DNA from: Dyadobacter sp. CY343
Lineage (GTDB): Bacteria > Bacteroidota > Bacteroidia > Cytophagales > Spirosomataceae
Assembly (NCBI RefSeq): GCF_021390335.1
Contig: NZ_JAJUXK010000003.1
Coordinates: forward strand, 558,001 to 622,000
Reading direction: 5' to 3'
Length of the DNA: 64,000 nt
The notes beneath the pieces are model-generated. The model had not been told where the DNA came from. It saw only the letters and a list, made by a program, of their open reading frames with translations, and did not search any database. The stretch's first letter is position 1. Each line of letters begins with the position of its first letter. Both the position numbers and the translations under genes were made by a program. Shown here one piece after another: positions 53,137-61,193 of the stretch.

Positions 53137-53796
53137 ATGAAATTCACACACATTGCTGCGGTCACTTGCATTGCGCTGGGCGCCGTAACAACACAAGGAT
53201 TTGCCCAGAACAGGCCCGCTCCTACCGGCCAGGTACCGAAAGCGTACAGCGGCCAGCAAGGTAGCGCACATACAGGCTATCAACCCAAGCCGACAGGCCA
53301 GATCGCGCCGGCGGCGGCAGGACAATCTCCCGCGAATTTGCCGAGGCAGGCAGGAGCTCCTCAGGTTCAAAACTTAGGGTTCGAACCTTCCAGAGGAGAC
53401 ATTACCGCGGAGGGACAAGTTCCAAAGGTAAATTCCAACCAGGATCCAAGAACATTTCCGGAAAGATATCAGTCAACGACCACTACACCGGTGGAACAGA
53501 CTATCACAGTACAGGGCGGACAAGTGTTACCTGCTCAAAACGGCCAGCCGGGCACTTATCCCGTGCAGACCACAGAGACCAGCGTGACCACTCAGACGAA
53601 TACGACTACGGTACCCGGAGCTCAGACTAACACACAACAAGCACCAAACCGGCAGCCTGCTCAAACCGGGCAGCAGGTTCCTATGAATGGTCAGCCTCAG
53701 CAAAAATCCCCTTCGCAGCTATCAACCCAGCCGCAATCGGCAACTCCGGCTGCACCAGCAGCGGCCCCGGGCGCCCCGAAAAGAATGGATCCCTGA
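53137..53796 (+). CDS. secreted low-complexity Pro/Gln-rich protein
   Basis: A 219 aa protein that starts at ATG 53137 with a signal peptide to FAQ (about residue 23). The mature part has almost no hydrophobic core and is rich in Pro, Gln, Thr, Ala and Gly. It repeats loosely around TGQ/GQVPK (GQVPKAYSGQQG, GQVPKVNSNQDP, AEGQVPK, TGQQVPMNGQPQQ). It ends with PAAAPGAPKRMDP. No family is recognised. Probably a disordered surface or periplasmic protein. Confidence 0.78.
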   Translation: MKFTHIAAVTCIALGAVTTQGFAQNRPAPTGQVPKAYSGQQGSAHTGYQPKPTGQIAPAAAGQSPANLPRQAGAPQVQNLGFEPSRGDITAEGQVPKVNSNQDPRTFPERYQSTTTTPVEQTITVQGGQVLPAQNGQPGTYPVQTTETSVTTQTNTTTVPGAQTNTQQAPNRQPAQTGQQVPMNGQPQQKSPSQLSTQPQSATPAAPAAAPGAPKRMDP

Positions 53797-53812
53797 TCTG
53801 GCAATATTTGCA

Positions 53813-55180
53813 TTATAGTACCGGCCCGGCTGAAATCGCTTTCAGTCGGGTTTTTAATGCTTCTCCGTGAATGTTCCTATCGACAACCCGACCGTCGGGG
53901 CCGAGTAATATAGTTGTTGGATAACCGGTTATCTTATAAGTTTCAATCAGTTTGTTGACACTGTCAGAAAGGATTTGCGGCCATTCAAGGTTGTTTTTGG
54001 TCAAATATTTATCAAGCCGCTCTTCTGTATCCTTTACTATCCCGATAAACTGTACCTGGTTTTTGTTCGTTTCCTTATAGATCTCGCGAAGCGCAGGCAG
54101 CTGTTGTACGCACGGCCCGCACCAGGTTCCCCAAAAATCAATGAATACATATTTACCCCGAAAATCAGCCAGGGCAATATCCTTGCCGGTTTTAAATTCT
54201 TTCGCCTTGAAGGGCCGCATTGCGTAGCCCTTTTGCAGGGAATATTCATCCAGGTCCGCCGATTCTGCCTGCAATAGCAGGGAGCCTGTGCGGGGATCGA
54301 CGCCCAGGTTCCTGAATTTACTTTTGTCAAGTAAGCCGCCTACCTCGATCAGTTCGCCCTTCTCAACGCCGTCCATAACAGCCAGCCTTTTCTTTGGGTC
54401 AAGGCCCTTTTCTACAAAAATGTTTGATTCTTCAAATCCTGCATGGGTGAAAAAATTGTTTACCACCATCTCGTGTTCCTTGCCTTTCCAGTCGAACCTG
54501 GCTTTTCCGTAGCGGGGAAATGCATACCAGAAACGCTTCCATTTCTCATCGTCTGGCGCATATTTAATAATCATTGGAATACTGTCTTTCACTACTTCTC
54601 CTCTCAATACATGCTCCCGCTGCACCATGAAGACCTTTTTATAGACCCGGACCGAGTCCCACTCATATTTGCCTTCGTTGAGATAAATTTTTTCGGGATA
54701 AAATGCGGTTTCATCGCTAAAATCGAGATTATTGTTCGTGTCGACCATCACGGCGATCTTGCCGGTTTCATCCCTCCCTCTAACCGTATATACAAAGCAT
54801 TTGAGAGGCTTTTTCGATAACGCGGTTTCATCCGGAACCCAGTTCCACGATTTTTGCAGGCTTTCATACATTTCCTTATTTATCTTTCCCTCGTGGAAAT
54901 TTTGGTAAACAAGCTGATAACCGTCCAGCCAGATCATACTTTTCACCACACCTTCCCATTTCTTCGGTACGCCGCGCACAGGGCGATACGTAGGTATCCA
55001 GCCCGCTCCATCCGGATTATCAGCGGTATATTCTGCGTTGAATATGGAAAAATTAGCACTAAACGGTCCGAAACCATCTTCAATTTCGATAGGAACTTCA
55101 ATGACCGAGCCTACCTCTTCCGCGGTCTTTTTACAGCAAAGCAGAATTGGTAAAATCAGCAGGAGCAGGATTTTATCCAT
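53813..55180 (-). CDS. lipoprotein TlpA-like thioredoxin protein
   Basis: A 455 aa protein. N-terminal lipobox-like end (LPILLCC, Cys near 15-16) predicts a lipoprotein. A roughly 280 aa domain unlike known families precedes a thioredoxin domain (about 315-455) with DFWGTWCGPCVQQLP (C-G-P-C) and YKITGYPTTILLGPDG. Such proteins reduce cytochrome-maturation or other periplasmic thiols. The extra N-terminal domain is unusually long. Convergent with the Pro/Gln-rich gene; that gene's terminator is inside its 3' end. Confidence 0.86.
   Translation of the reverse strand: MDKILLLLILPILLCCKKTAEEVGSVIEVPIEIEDGFGPFSANFSIFNAEYTADNPDGAGWIPTYRPVRGVPKKWEGVVKSMIWLDGYQLVYQNFHEGKINKEMYESLQKSWNWVPDETALSKKPLKCFVYTVRGRDETGKIAVMVDTNNNLDFSDETAFYPEKIYLNEGKYEWDSVRVYKKVFMVQREHVLRGEVVKDSIPMIIKYAPDDEKWKRFWYAFPRYGKARFDWKGKEHEMVVNNFFTHAGFEESNIFVEKGLDPKKRLAVMDGVEKGELIEVGGLLDKSKFRNLGVDPRTGSLLLQAESADLDEYSLQKGYAMRPFKAKEFKTGKDIALADFRGKYVFIDFWGTWCGPCVQQLPALREIYKETNKNQVQFIGIVKDTEERLDKYLTKNNLEWPQILSDSVNKLIETYKITGYPTTILLGPDGRVVDRNIHGEALKTRLKAISAGPVL
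53825..53857 (+). terminator. intrinsic terminator for the Pro/Gln-rich gene
   Basis: CCCGGCTGAAA (53825-53835) pairs with TTTCAGTCGGG (53840-53850; one G-T pair), loop TCGC, followed by TTTTTAA. It lies inside the 3' coding end of the convergent TlpA-like gene. Confidence 0.85.
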
Positions 55181-55336
55181 GGAGACGTTTTGTTTAATTT
55201 AAAACAGAACTATTTGAATAAATTTAAGAAAAAATCTGATTGTTTTTTTGAATGTAACCGGGTGGACGCTTTAAAACTGTCACGTCTGCCCCTGAATTTG
55301 TCCCGTACCGCCTCCCGCACGCAAGCTGTCAAGCAC

Positions 55337-55344
55337 TACTTTTG
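55337..55344 (+). promoter_or_regulatory. possible -7 promoter box for the MFS gene
   Basis: TACTTTTG matches TAnnTTTG, 35 bases before the start at 55379. No -33 TTG at the right distance. Confidence 0.4.
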
Positions 55345-55378
55345 TATTATCAGCAAGAAATAACTGAAATAAAGTAAT

Positions 55379-56707
55379 ATGAAGACGTTTTACGCTGTTC
55401 TGGTTAATTCTCTCGCCGCTTCCCTGACCAATACTTTCGTGTGGTTCGCGGTTACTTTCTGGGTTTATCTCGAAACAAAATCTGTCATCGCCACTTCGGT
55501 GATGGCGGGCGTTTACCTGGCAACGGTTGCTTTCTCAGGATTTTTTTTGGGCTCTGTGGTTGATCGCTACAAGAAAAAAACATCGATGATGCTGTCCGGC
55601 GTTTTGACATTGATCCTGTATGTGCTGGCCATGATCATTTATGCCAGCACACCCGACGAGGTTTTTAAAAGTGACACCAGCGTTAATTTATGGGCGTTTA
55701 TTATCCTGACACTTTTTGGCGCGATCACCGGCAATATCCGCTCCATCGCATTGTCGACGGTAGTAACGATCCTGATTCCGGAAGACGGGCGCGACAAAGC
55801 GAACGGGATGGTAGGTACGGCAAACGGCGTTTCATTTCTGGTCGCTTCCATTTTCAGCGGACTTGTGATCGGCTTTCTAGGAATTTTCTGGATGCTGGCC
55901 ATCGCAATCGGATTGACAATACTTGTAATCCTGCATTTGCTTACCATCCATATTCACGAACCTGGGATCGTACATGCAGAACCTCATACGCAAAGTGTTG
56001 ATATTAAAGGTACTATCCGTGTAGTCGGGCTTGTTCCAGGACTGTTTGGGCTGATATTTTTCAATACCTTCAACAACTTCCTCGGCGGCGTATTTATGTC
56101 GCTGATGGACGCTTACGGTCTGGCGCTGGTATCCGTGCAAACGTGGGGCATTCTCTGGGGGGTGCTTAGCCTCGGCTTTATTGTCGGCGGGCTGGTGGTT
56201 GCGAAAAAAGGTTTGGGTAAAAAGCCGCTAAAAACCCTTTTCCTGGCCAATATCGTCATGTGGGTTGTCACGATCATATTTCCTGTACAAGCTTCGATCG
56301 AGTTGCTGACTGTCGGAATGTTCGTTTATCTCTGTCTCATTCCAGTCGTGGAAGCGACCGAGCAGACGATACTCCAAAAAGTAATACCGCCGGAAAGGCA
56401 GGGTCGCGTTTTTGGTTTTGCGCAGAGTATTGAGCAAGCCGCCTCTCCGGTCACTGCATTCATGATCGGTCCGATTGCAAAATTTGTATTTATACCCTTT
56501 ATGACAACTGGCGCCGGCGCAAAACTGATCGGGCCGTGGTTTGGAACCGGGCAGGACCGCGGGCTGGGACTTTTATTTATAGTAACAGGAATTATCGGGC
56601 TGATCGTCACGCTGTTTGCAATGCAGTCCGCCGCTTACCACGAACTTTCAAAAGTGTACGTAAAACCAGAGCCCGATGCCGAGAAAGTGGCGGTGCCGGG
56701 TTCCTGA
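55379..56707 (+). CDS. MFS transporter
   Basis: A 442 aa membrane protein with about 12 helices. The cytoplasmic loop between TM2 and TM3 holds GSVVDRYKKKTSMML, the MFS motif A pattern; the second-half counterpart is near KKGLGKKPLKTL. It belongs to the broad drug/solute exporter branch; substrate unknown. Next, 39 nt downstream, is a VOC gene. Confidence 0.87.
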   Translation: MKTFYAVLVNSLAASLTNTFVWFAVTFWVYLETKSVIATSVMAGVYLATVAFSGFFLGSVVDRYKKKTSMMLSGVLTLILYVLAMIIYASTPDEVFKSDTSVNLWAFIILTLFGAITGNIRSIALSTVVTILIPEDGRDKANGMVGTANGVSFLVASIFSGLVIGFLGIFWMLAIAIGLTILVILHLLTIHIHEPGIVHAEPHTQSVDIKGTIRVVGLVPGLFGLIFFNTFNNFLGGVFMSLMDAYGLALVSVQTWGILWGVLSLGFIVGGLVVAKKGLGKKPLKTLFLANIVMWVVTIIFPVQASIELLTVGMFVYLCLIPVVEATEQTILQKVIPPERQGRVFGFAQSIEQAASPVTAFMIGPIAKFVFIPFMTTGAGAKLIGPWFGTGQDRGLGLLFIVTGIIGLIVTLFAMQSAAYHELSKVYVKPEPDAEKVAVPGS

Positions 56708-56745
56708 AATGTATTTCATTTTATCAATAACTAAAAAACAGGATC

Positions 56746-57126
56746 ATGTTTCAACCAACAAAAGCATTCGGCGGATTTTCGGTGAATAATCTGCAAGAGG
56801 CAAAGGTATTTTACGAAAACGTTCTTGGCTTGCAGGTGCAAGAATCAGAAATGGGCACGCTGGACATTGCAGCGCCGGGGGCTAATCATTTTATGATCTA
56901 CGAAAAGCCAAACCATACTCCTGCAACTTATACGGTACTTAATTTCCTGGTTCCAGATATTGAAGCAGCGGTGGAAGATTTGAAGAGCAAGGGTGCGAAA
57001 TTCGAAAGCTATGATTTTCCGGGGCTCAAAACGGACGCAGATAATATCTCCCGGGGAGAAGGGCCAGTCGTCGCGTGGTTTACGGACCCTGCCGGAAATA
57101 TCCTTTCTGTCATTCAAGAGTCTTAA
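56746..57126 (+). CDS. VOC (glyoxalase superfamily) protein
   Basis: A 126 aa protein with KAFGGFSVNNLQEAKVFYENVLGL, read in part as GFSVNNLQEAKVFYENV, and the second module YTVLNFLVPDIEAAVEDL. It ends with FTDPAGNILSVIQES. It is unrelated in detail to the VOC at 23385. Probably detoxification or antibiotic resistance; substrate unknown. Confidence 0.85.
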   Translation: MFQPTKAFGGFSVNNLQEAKVFYENVLGLQVQESEMGTLDIAAPGANHFMIYEKPNHTPATYTVLNFLVPDIEAAVEDLKSKGAKFESYDFPGLKTDADNISRGEGPVVAWFTDPAGNILSVIQES

Positions 57127-57176
57127 TCCTGCGCTGAATTAAATGTAATTTGCCGCAAACCGACTTTTAAAAAAGC

Positions 57177-57599
57177 ATGAAGATATTTCAAACCGAGATC
57201 CGCTTGCGGGAAAAGCGCCGGGGATTTCACCTGATCACCAATGAGATTCTTCACGCTTTTCCAGAGATCGCGCAGCTCAATACGGGTATTTGCCAGGTCT
57301 TTATCCAGCACACTTCCGCCTCGTTGACTATCAATGAAAACGCCGATCCGACCGTCAGAATTGATTTTGAGATGTATTTCAATAAATCTGTACCAGAAAA
57401 TGACCCGGATTACGAACATGATTATGAGGGGTCGGATGATATGCCCGCCCATTTGAAAGCTGCGCTCCTTGGCAGCTCGGTGACGATCCCTATTCGTCGT
57501 GGTAAGCTGGCGCTCGGTACCTGGCAGGGAATATACCTTTGCGAGCACCGCGATTCCGGCGGATCGCGAAGTCTGGTAATTACTGCATGGGGTGAATAA
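57177..57599 (+). CDS. YjbQ/UPF0047 family protein (secondary thiamine-phosphate synthase-like)
   Basis: A 140 aa protein with the family core LNTGICQVFIQHTSASLTINENADPTVRIDF (in part IQHTSASLTINENADP), SDDMPAHLKAALLGSSVTIP and GKLALGTWQGIYLCEHRD. Conserved His residues suggest metal binding. Some members can replace thiamine-phosphate synthase in vivo; the native role is unclear. Confidence 0.92.
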   Translation: MKIFQTEIRLREKRRGFHLITNEILHAFPEIAQLNTGICQVFIQHTSASLTINENADPTVRIDFEMYFNKSVPENDPDYEHDYEGSDDMPAHLKAALLGSSVTIPIRRGKLALGTWQGIYLCEHRDSGGSRSLVITAWGE

Positions 57600-57712
57600 T
57601 ATTTTTGCCAAAGCCGAAAAGTCGCTTTTTGCGGCCAATTGTCACAATTACCCCCTTTTTATGTCGCAAAACACATCTTTAATTCAGGGTGTTTCCTGTT
57701 TAGTTTGTATTA

Positions 57713-58195
57713 ATGATCAAAGCGATTTTCGGAAGTTCAAAATTGGATAATGCGATGGAAAATGGTACCAATGCGGCTGAGTTGTCATTACTAGACAGAT
57801 TTGCAGGAAACTGGGATACAACCGGTACCTTAATTACAAAGTCAGGCACCGTAAATATTGCAGGAACAGATCGTTATGCGTGGCTCCCCGGCGGGCATTT
57901 TCTTATGCATACCGTGGATGTGATGATGGGCGAAGATCGCAAGCAGAGTGTTGAGATCATCGGATTTGATACGCTTTCAGGGACTTACCCAATGCATTTT
58001 TATGATGACGCAGGCGAATCCGGCGTCATGCACGGTGGTTTTGATGAAGATAATTGGTTAATAACTTCCTCCGAACTTCGGTTCAAAGGCGCTTTTAGCG
58101 ATAACAACAACACTTTAACCGGCAGCTGGGAGCAGTATAGCGAAGGTAGCTGGCGGAAACTGATGGACATTCGACTGATCAGGGCCACACATTAA
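57713..58195 (+). CDS. DUF1579 family protein
   Basis: A 160 aa protein with LLDRFAGNWDTTGTLI near the start and beta-rich lipocalin-like strands: YAWLPGGHFLMHTVDVMMG, YPMHFYDDAGESGVM. This is the DUF1579 pattern. A second Met at 57755 is an alternative start. Function unknown. Confidence 0.83.
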   Translation: MIKAIFGSSKLDNAMENGTNAAELSLLDRFAGNWDTTGTLITKSGTVNIAGTDRYAWLPGGHFLMHTVDVMMGEDRKQSVEIIGFDTLSGTYPMHFYDDAGESGVMHGGFDEDNWLITSSELRFKGAFSDNNNTLTGSWEQYSEGSWRKLMDIRLIRATH

Positions 58196-58211
58196 CTTAA
58201 CGAACTTGAAT

Positions 58212-58493
58212 ATGGTAGAAGTCTTCAAAACCAATGTATCAAAACGTCACCAGGCAAACCTCCTTGTGACGCTGATCGCCCGCTCTTTTCCCGACTATCG
58301 CGCCACGTTTGATCTGGAAGATTGCGACAGGATCATGCGGATCACATCGAAAGACTGCGTTATCTGCGCCACGAGTATGATCAGACTTATGCAGGATTTC
58401 GGTTATAGTGCTGAGGTGCTAAAAGACGAGGTATACTACCTGCCCTCCATCATGGAACTGGGTTTCCAGCCCTTCCAAACACACGAGGGCTAG
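58212..58493 (+). CDS. small hypothetical protein, ferredoxin-like (HMA-type) fold likely
   Basis: A 93 aa protein started at ATG 58212. Pattern VEVFKTNVSKRHQANLLVTLI...FPDYRATFDLEDCDRIMRI fits the beta-alpha-beta-beta form of HMA-like domains, but there is no CxxC. Two Cys in the middle (CVICATS) are notable. Its 3' end is followed by a bidirectional terminator. Confidence 0.65.
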   Translation: MVEVFKTNVSKRHQANLLVTLIARSFPDYRATFDLEDCDRIMRITSKDCVICATSMIRLMQDFGYSAEVLKDEVYYLPSIMELGFQPFQTHEG

Positions 58494-58520
58494 CATTTTT
58501 CAACATATATATTACTCTTC

Positions 58521-58551
58521 AAAGCGCAATCCTAGGCGGACATTGCGCTTT
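58521..58551. terminator. bidirectional intrinsic terminator overlapping the AraC gene end
   Basis: AAAGCGCAAT (58521-58530) pairs perfectly with ATTGCGCTTT (58542-58551), followed by TGTTGTATT. The loop contains the stop codon of the minus-strand AraC gene (58532-58534). Confidence 0.85.
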
Positions 58552-59515
58552 TGTTGTATTTATTGCGGTACTCGATCGGCGACAAACCTGTGATTTTCTT
58601 GAATGTGCTGCGAAATGCTTTGGTATCTGTATAACCCACTTCGTACATCAGTTCGGTCACATTTTTGCGCGTTACCTCAAAGCTCTTTTTCACCGCTTCA
58701 ATTTTCACGCGCTGAATATATTCCATCACAGAGTTGGAAGTCGCTTTTTTAAACCGCCTCTCAAAACTCCTGCGTCCGATCGCAAACATTTCAGAAAGCT
58801 GGTCAACCGTTATCTTCTCCTGAAAGCTCTTTTCAATGAATTCCTGCGCTTTTCTGATCACCTCATCCTCGTGTTCTTTCTGGCCGGTAAACATCATAAA
58901 TGACGATTGCGTATTGCGGTCGATCTCGATCATGAAAAATTTAGTTGTGTAGATCGCCATTTCACGGTCAATGTATTTCTCGATCAGATAAACCAGCAGA
59001 TTCCAGAATGTATTTGCTCCGCCGCTTGTGTAAACGCGGTTTTCGTCGGTGATCACGCGATTGTCCATCAGATTTACATCCGGGAACATCCTTCTGAAAT
59101 CCGGCGCCGACATCCAGTGCGTCGTACAACTCCGGCCGGCAAGCAAACCGGTTGCTGCCAGCAGAAATGCACCCACGCACAAGCTGGCCACTTCCGCTCC
59201 CTGCTTGTGCTGAGCGGCTATCCAGGGGAAAAACTCCTGGTTCAATTCAATCACACTTTCCCGATCGCCATTCACGGCGGGAATAACGATCAGGTCAGTC
59301 TGGCTAAGGCTTTTAATAGTTGCCTCCGGGCTTACTGAAAATACCCCGCCGTATTTTTGCACATCATTATTAATGCCCACCGTTTGCACGAGAAAAGCAG
59401 GCTCCCTGCCCATTGCGGTCAGGAAATCATTTACAAAAGAGAAAAATTTAAACGGACCTTCGATCGTTCCGAGCGCAACGTCGCCTCTTGGAACAAGTAC
59501 AGATATGTGCTTCAT
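58532..59515 (-). CDS. GlxA-family AraC transcriptional regulator
   Basis: A 327 aa regulator. N-terminal DJ-1/PfpI-like domain (about 1-185; HISVLVPRGDVALGTIEG, VASLCVGAFLLAATGLLAGR in part, with a Cys at the elbow). C-terminal AraC DNA-binding domain (about 225-320) with ARRSFERRFKKATSNSVMEYIQRVKIE (in part) and VGYTDTKAFRSTFKKITGLSPIEYR. Divergent from the SRPBCC gene at 59636, which it may control. Confidence 0.93.
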   Translation of the reverse strand: MKHISVLVPRGDVALGTIEGPFKFFSFVNDFLTAMGREPAFLVQTVGINNDVQKYGGVFSVSPEATIKSLSQTDLIVIPAVNGDRESVIELNQEFFPWIAAQHKQGAEVASLCVGAFLLAATGLLAGRSCTTHWMSAPDFRRMFPDVNLMDNRVITDENRVYTSGGANTFWNLLVYLIEKYIDREMAIYTTKFFMIEIDRNTQSSFMMFTGQKEHEDEVIRKAQEFIEKSFQEKITVDQLSEMFAIGRRSFERRFKKATSNSVMEYIQRVKIEAVKKSFEVTRKNVTELMYEVGYTDTKAFRSTFKKITGLSPIEYRNKYNKSAMSA

Positions 59516-59598
59516 ATTTCAAATTTTAGAAAAAAAACCTGTCGCGTTCAACCCTAAATTTGACAGTTTCACCCCCCTTTTATTCCTATTAATTCGTC

Positions 59599-59606
59599 TA
59601 AGTTTG
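59599..59606 (+). promoter_or_regulatory. possible -7 promoter box for the SRPBCC gene
   Basis: TAAGTTTG matches TAnnTTTG 30 bases before the start at 59636, in the divergent gap from the AraC regulator. No good -33 TTG; a regulated promoter needing an activator would fit. Confidence 0.4.
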
Positions 59607-59635
59607 CAATATAACTTATAACAAACGCAATTTAT

Positions 59636-60079
59636 ATGGAAACCAAGCTCATTGAAAAATCAATATTGATTCAGGCACCTGCTGCAAAAATCTGGGAAGT
59701 GATCACGGAAGACCGGCTCAACCGAATTTGGCTGGCCGAGTTTGGTGCGGGCAATATCGCCGATACGGACTGGCGGGAAGGCAGTAAGGCAATTTTTACA
59801 GATGGGTCCAAAAGCGGGCTGGTAGGTATGATCGAGGTAAGCCGCCCGTTTGAACAAATCACAATTGAATATACGGGAATCGTTACCGACGGCGAGGAAG
59901 ATAACGATAGCGAGATAGCCAAAGAAATGATTGGTTACCAGGAGACTTACATCCTGAAAGAAGAAGAAGGTGGTGTGAGAATGCGTATCACCTGTTCGAT
60001 GGGTGTGGACTACTACGACGATATGGCGGCAGCCTGGGAGAAGGCTTTGGAGAAAATAAAGGAACTGGCTGAAAATTAA
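59636..60079 (+). CDS. SRPBCC/AHSA1 family protein
   Basis: A 147 aa START-like fold protein with LIEKSILIQAPAAKIWEVITEDRL (in part) and the C-terminal helix WEKALEKIKELAEN. Lipid- or ligand-binding family; role unknown. It is followed 19 nt later by a DinB gene, so the two are probably co-transcribed. Confidence 0.87.
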   Translation: METKLIEKSILIQAPAAKIWEVITEDRLNRIWLAEFGAGNIADTDWREGSKAIFTDGSKSGLVGMIEVSRPFEQITIEYTGIVTDGEEDNDSEIAKEMIGYQETYILKEEEGGVRMRITCSMGVDYYDDMAAAWEKALEKIKELAEN

Positions 60080-60098
60080 TGCATTAACCGCGCGTATT

Positions 60099-60620
60099 AT
60101 GAACAATCAACAACTTGCAGCTGAGCTGGAAAAAGCGACGGCCGATTATTTGTCTGTACTTGCCTCGTTCGCGCCCGATCAGGTGAACGATGTTCCATTT
60201 ACCGGCAGCTGGACGGCAGGGCAGGTGACCGAGCATTTGTTAAAGTCTGAAAGAGGCCTGCCGGGTGTTCTGATGGGCAAAACCGCTCCTACTTCGCGTT
60301 CGCCGCAGCAGATGGTGCCGGTGATAGAAGATATTTTCCTGGATTTTTCCACCAAACTACAAGCACCTGAGTTCAATATCCCATCGAACGGTCCGCACAA
60401 TCTGGAAGAAATTACGAGAGATTTTGAAACTGAAAGGGCTGCCATTAAGGCGATTGCAATTTCGGAAGATTTATCAGTTACCTGTATGGAATTTCCTTTT
60501 CCACAAGTTGGCGAACTGACGCGGTACGAGTGGATTTACTTCGTGATTTGTCATTCCAAAAGGCACGAGCACCAGCTACGTAACATTCTTGAAAAAGTAA
60601 CGGAAAAAGTTGCAGGCTAG
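60099..60620 (+). CDS. DinB family protein 2
   Basis: A 173 aa DinB-like four-helix protein with the first metal His in GSWTAGQVTEHLLKSE and the others in FVICHSKRHEHQLRNILEKV. It differs from the DinB at 52450. SRPBCC plus DinB pairs are common in Bacteroidota and Firmicutes and often lie under a stress or AraC-type regulator. Confidence 0.85.
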   Translation: MNNQQLAAELEKATADYLSVLASFAPDQVNDVPFTGSWTAGQVTEHLLKSERGLPGVLMGKTAPTSRSPQQMVPVIEDIFLDFSTKLQAPEFNIPSNGPHNLEEITRDFETERAAIKAIAISEDLSVTCMEFPFPQVGELTRYEWIYFVICHSKRHEHQLRNILEKVTEKVAG

Positions 60621-60670
60621 AAGATCAAAAGATTAATATCTTGCAGATTCTTACGAAAAGAATCCAGACA

Positions 60671-61153
60671 ATGATCCAAAAATTGACTTTTAGTTTACTA
60701 ATGCTCGTAGCTGCGACGGCAGTTCATGCACAATCAATTCCCAACAAAATAGCCCCGTTCCAGATCCGGCTTACCAACGGTCAGCAATATACTTCGAGCC
60801 AGCTCGCGAAAGGCCCGACCGTACTGATCTATTTTTCACCGGACTGCGACCATTGCCAGGATTTCACAAAAGACCTGATCAAAAACTACACTGTCGTGGC
60901 CAACAAGCAGGTCGTAATGGTCACTTTCCAGGCGATGGATATGCTTAAACCGTTTGTGAAACAGTACAATCTGACGAATTATCCGAATTTCAAAGTCGGC
61001 ACGGAAGGTACCTCCTATCTCGTGCAGCGCTACTACCAGATCCGTTCATTCCCATATATTGCCATTTATGATAAATCGGGCAACCTGGTGAAAACGTACG
61101 AAGGCGAGCAGCCGCATTCAGAGATATTCAAAACTTTGAAACAAACTTTATAA
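60671..61153 (+). CDS. secreted thioredoxin-like protein
   Basis: A 160 aa exported protein starting at ATG 60671, with a signal peptide to VHAQ. The thioredoxin fold has YFSPDCDHCQDFTKDLI (C-D-H-C active site) and a cis-Pro region SFPYIAIYDKSGN. The C-D-H-C pair is DsbA/DsbC-like rather than the C-G-P-C of TlpA. It faces the minus-strand enolase gene with a 24-base gap. Confidence 0.85.
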   Translation: MIQKLTFSLLMLVAATAVHAQSIPNKIAPFQIRLTNGQQYTSSQLAKGPTVLIYFSPDCDHCQDFTKDLIKNYTVVANKQVVMVTFQAMDMLKPFVKQYNLTNYPNFKVGTEGTSYLVQRYYQIRSFPYIAIYDKSGNLVKTYEGEQPHSEIFKTLKQTL

Positions 61154-61162
61154 GCCGAAAAA

Positions 61163-61193
61163 CGCAGCGAACGGGTATTATCCGTTCGCTGCG
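61163..61193 (-). terminator. intrinsic terminator overlapping the enolase-superfamily gene end
   Basis: CGCAGCGAACGG (61163-61174) and CCGTTCGCTGCG (61182-61193) are exact complements around a 7-base loop. On the minus strand the stem is followed by TTTTTCGGC. The stem encodes the last four residues of the minus-strand gene, and its stop is at 61178. Confidence 0.9.
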
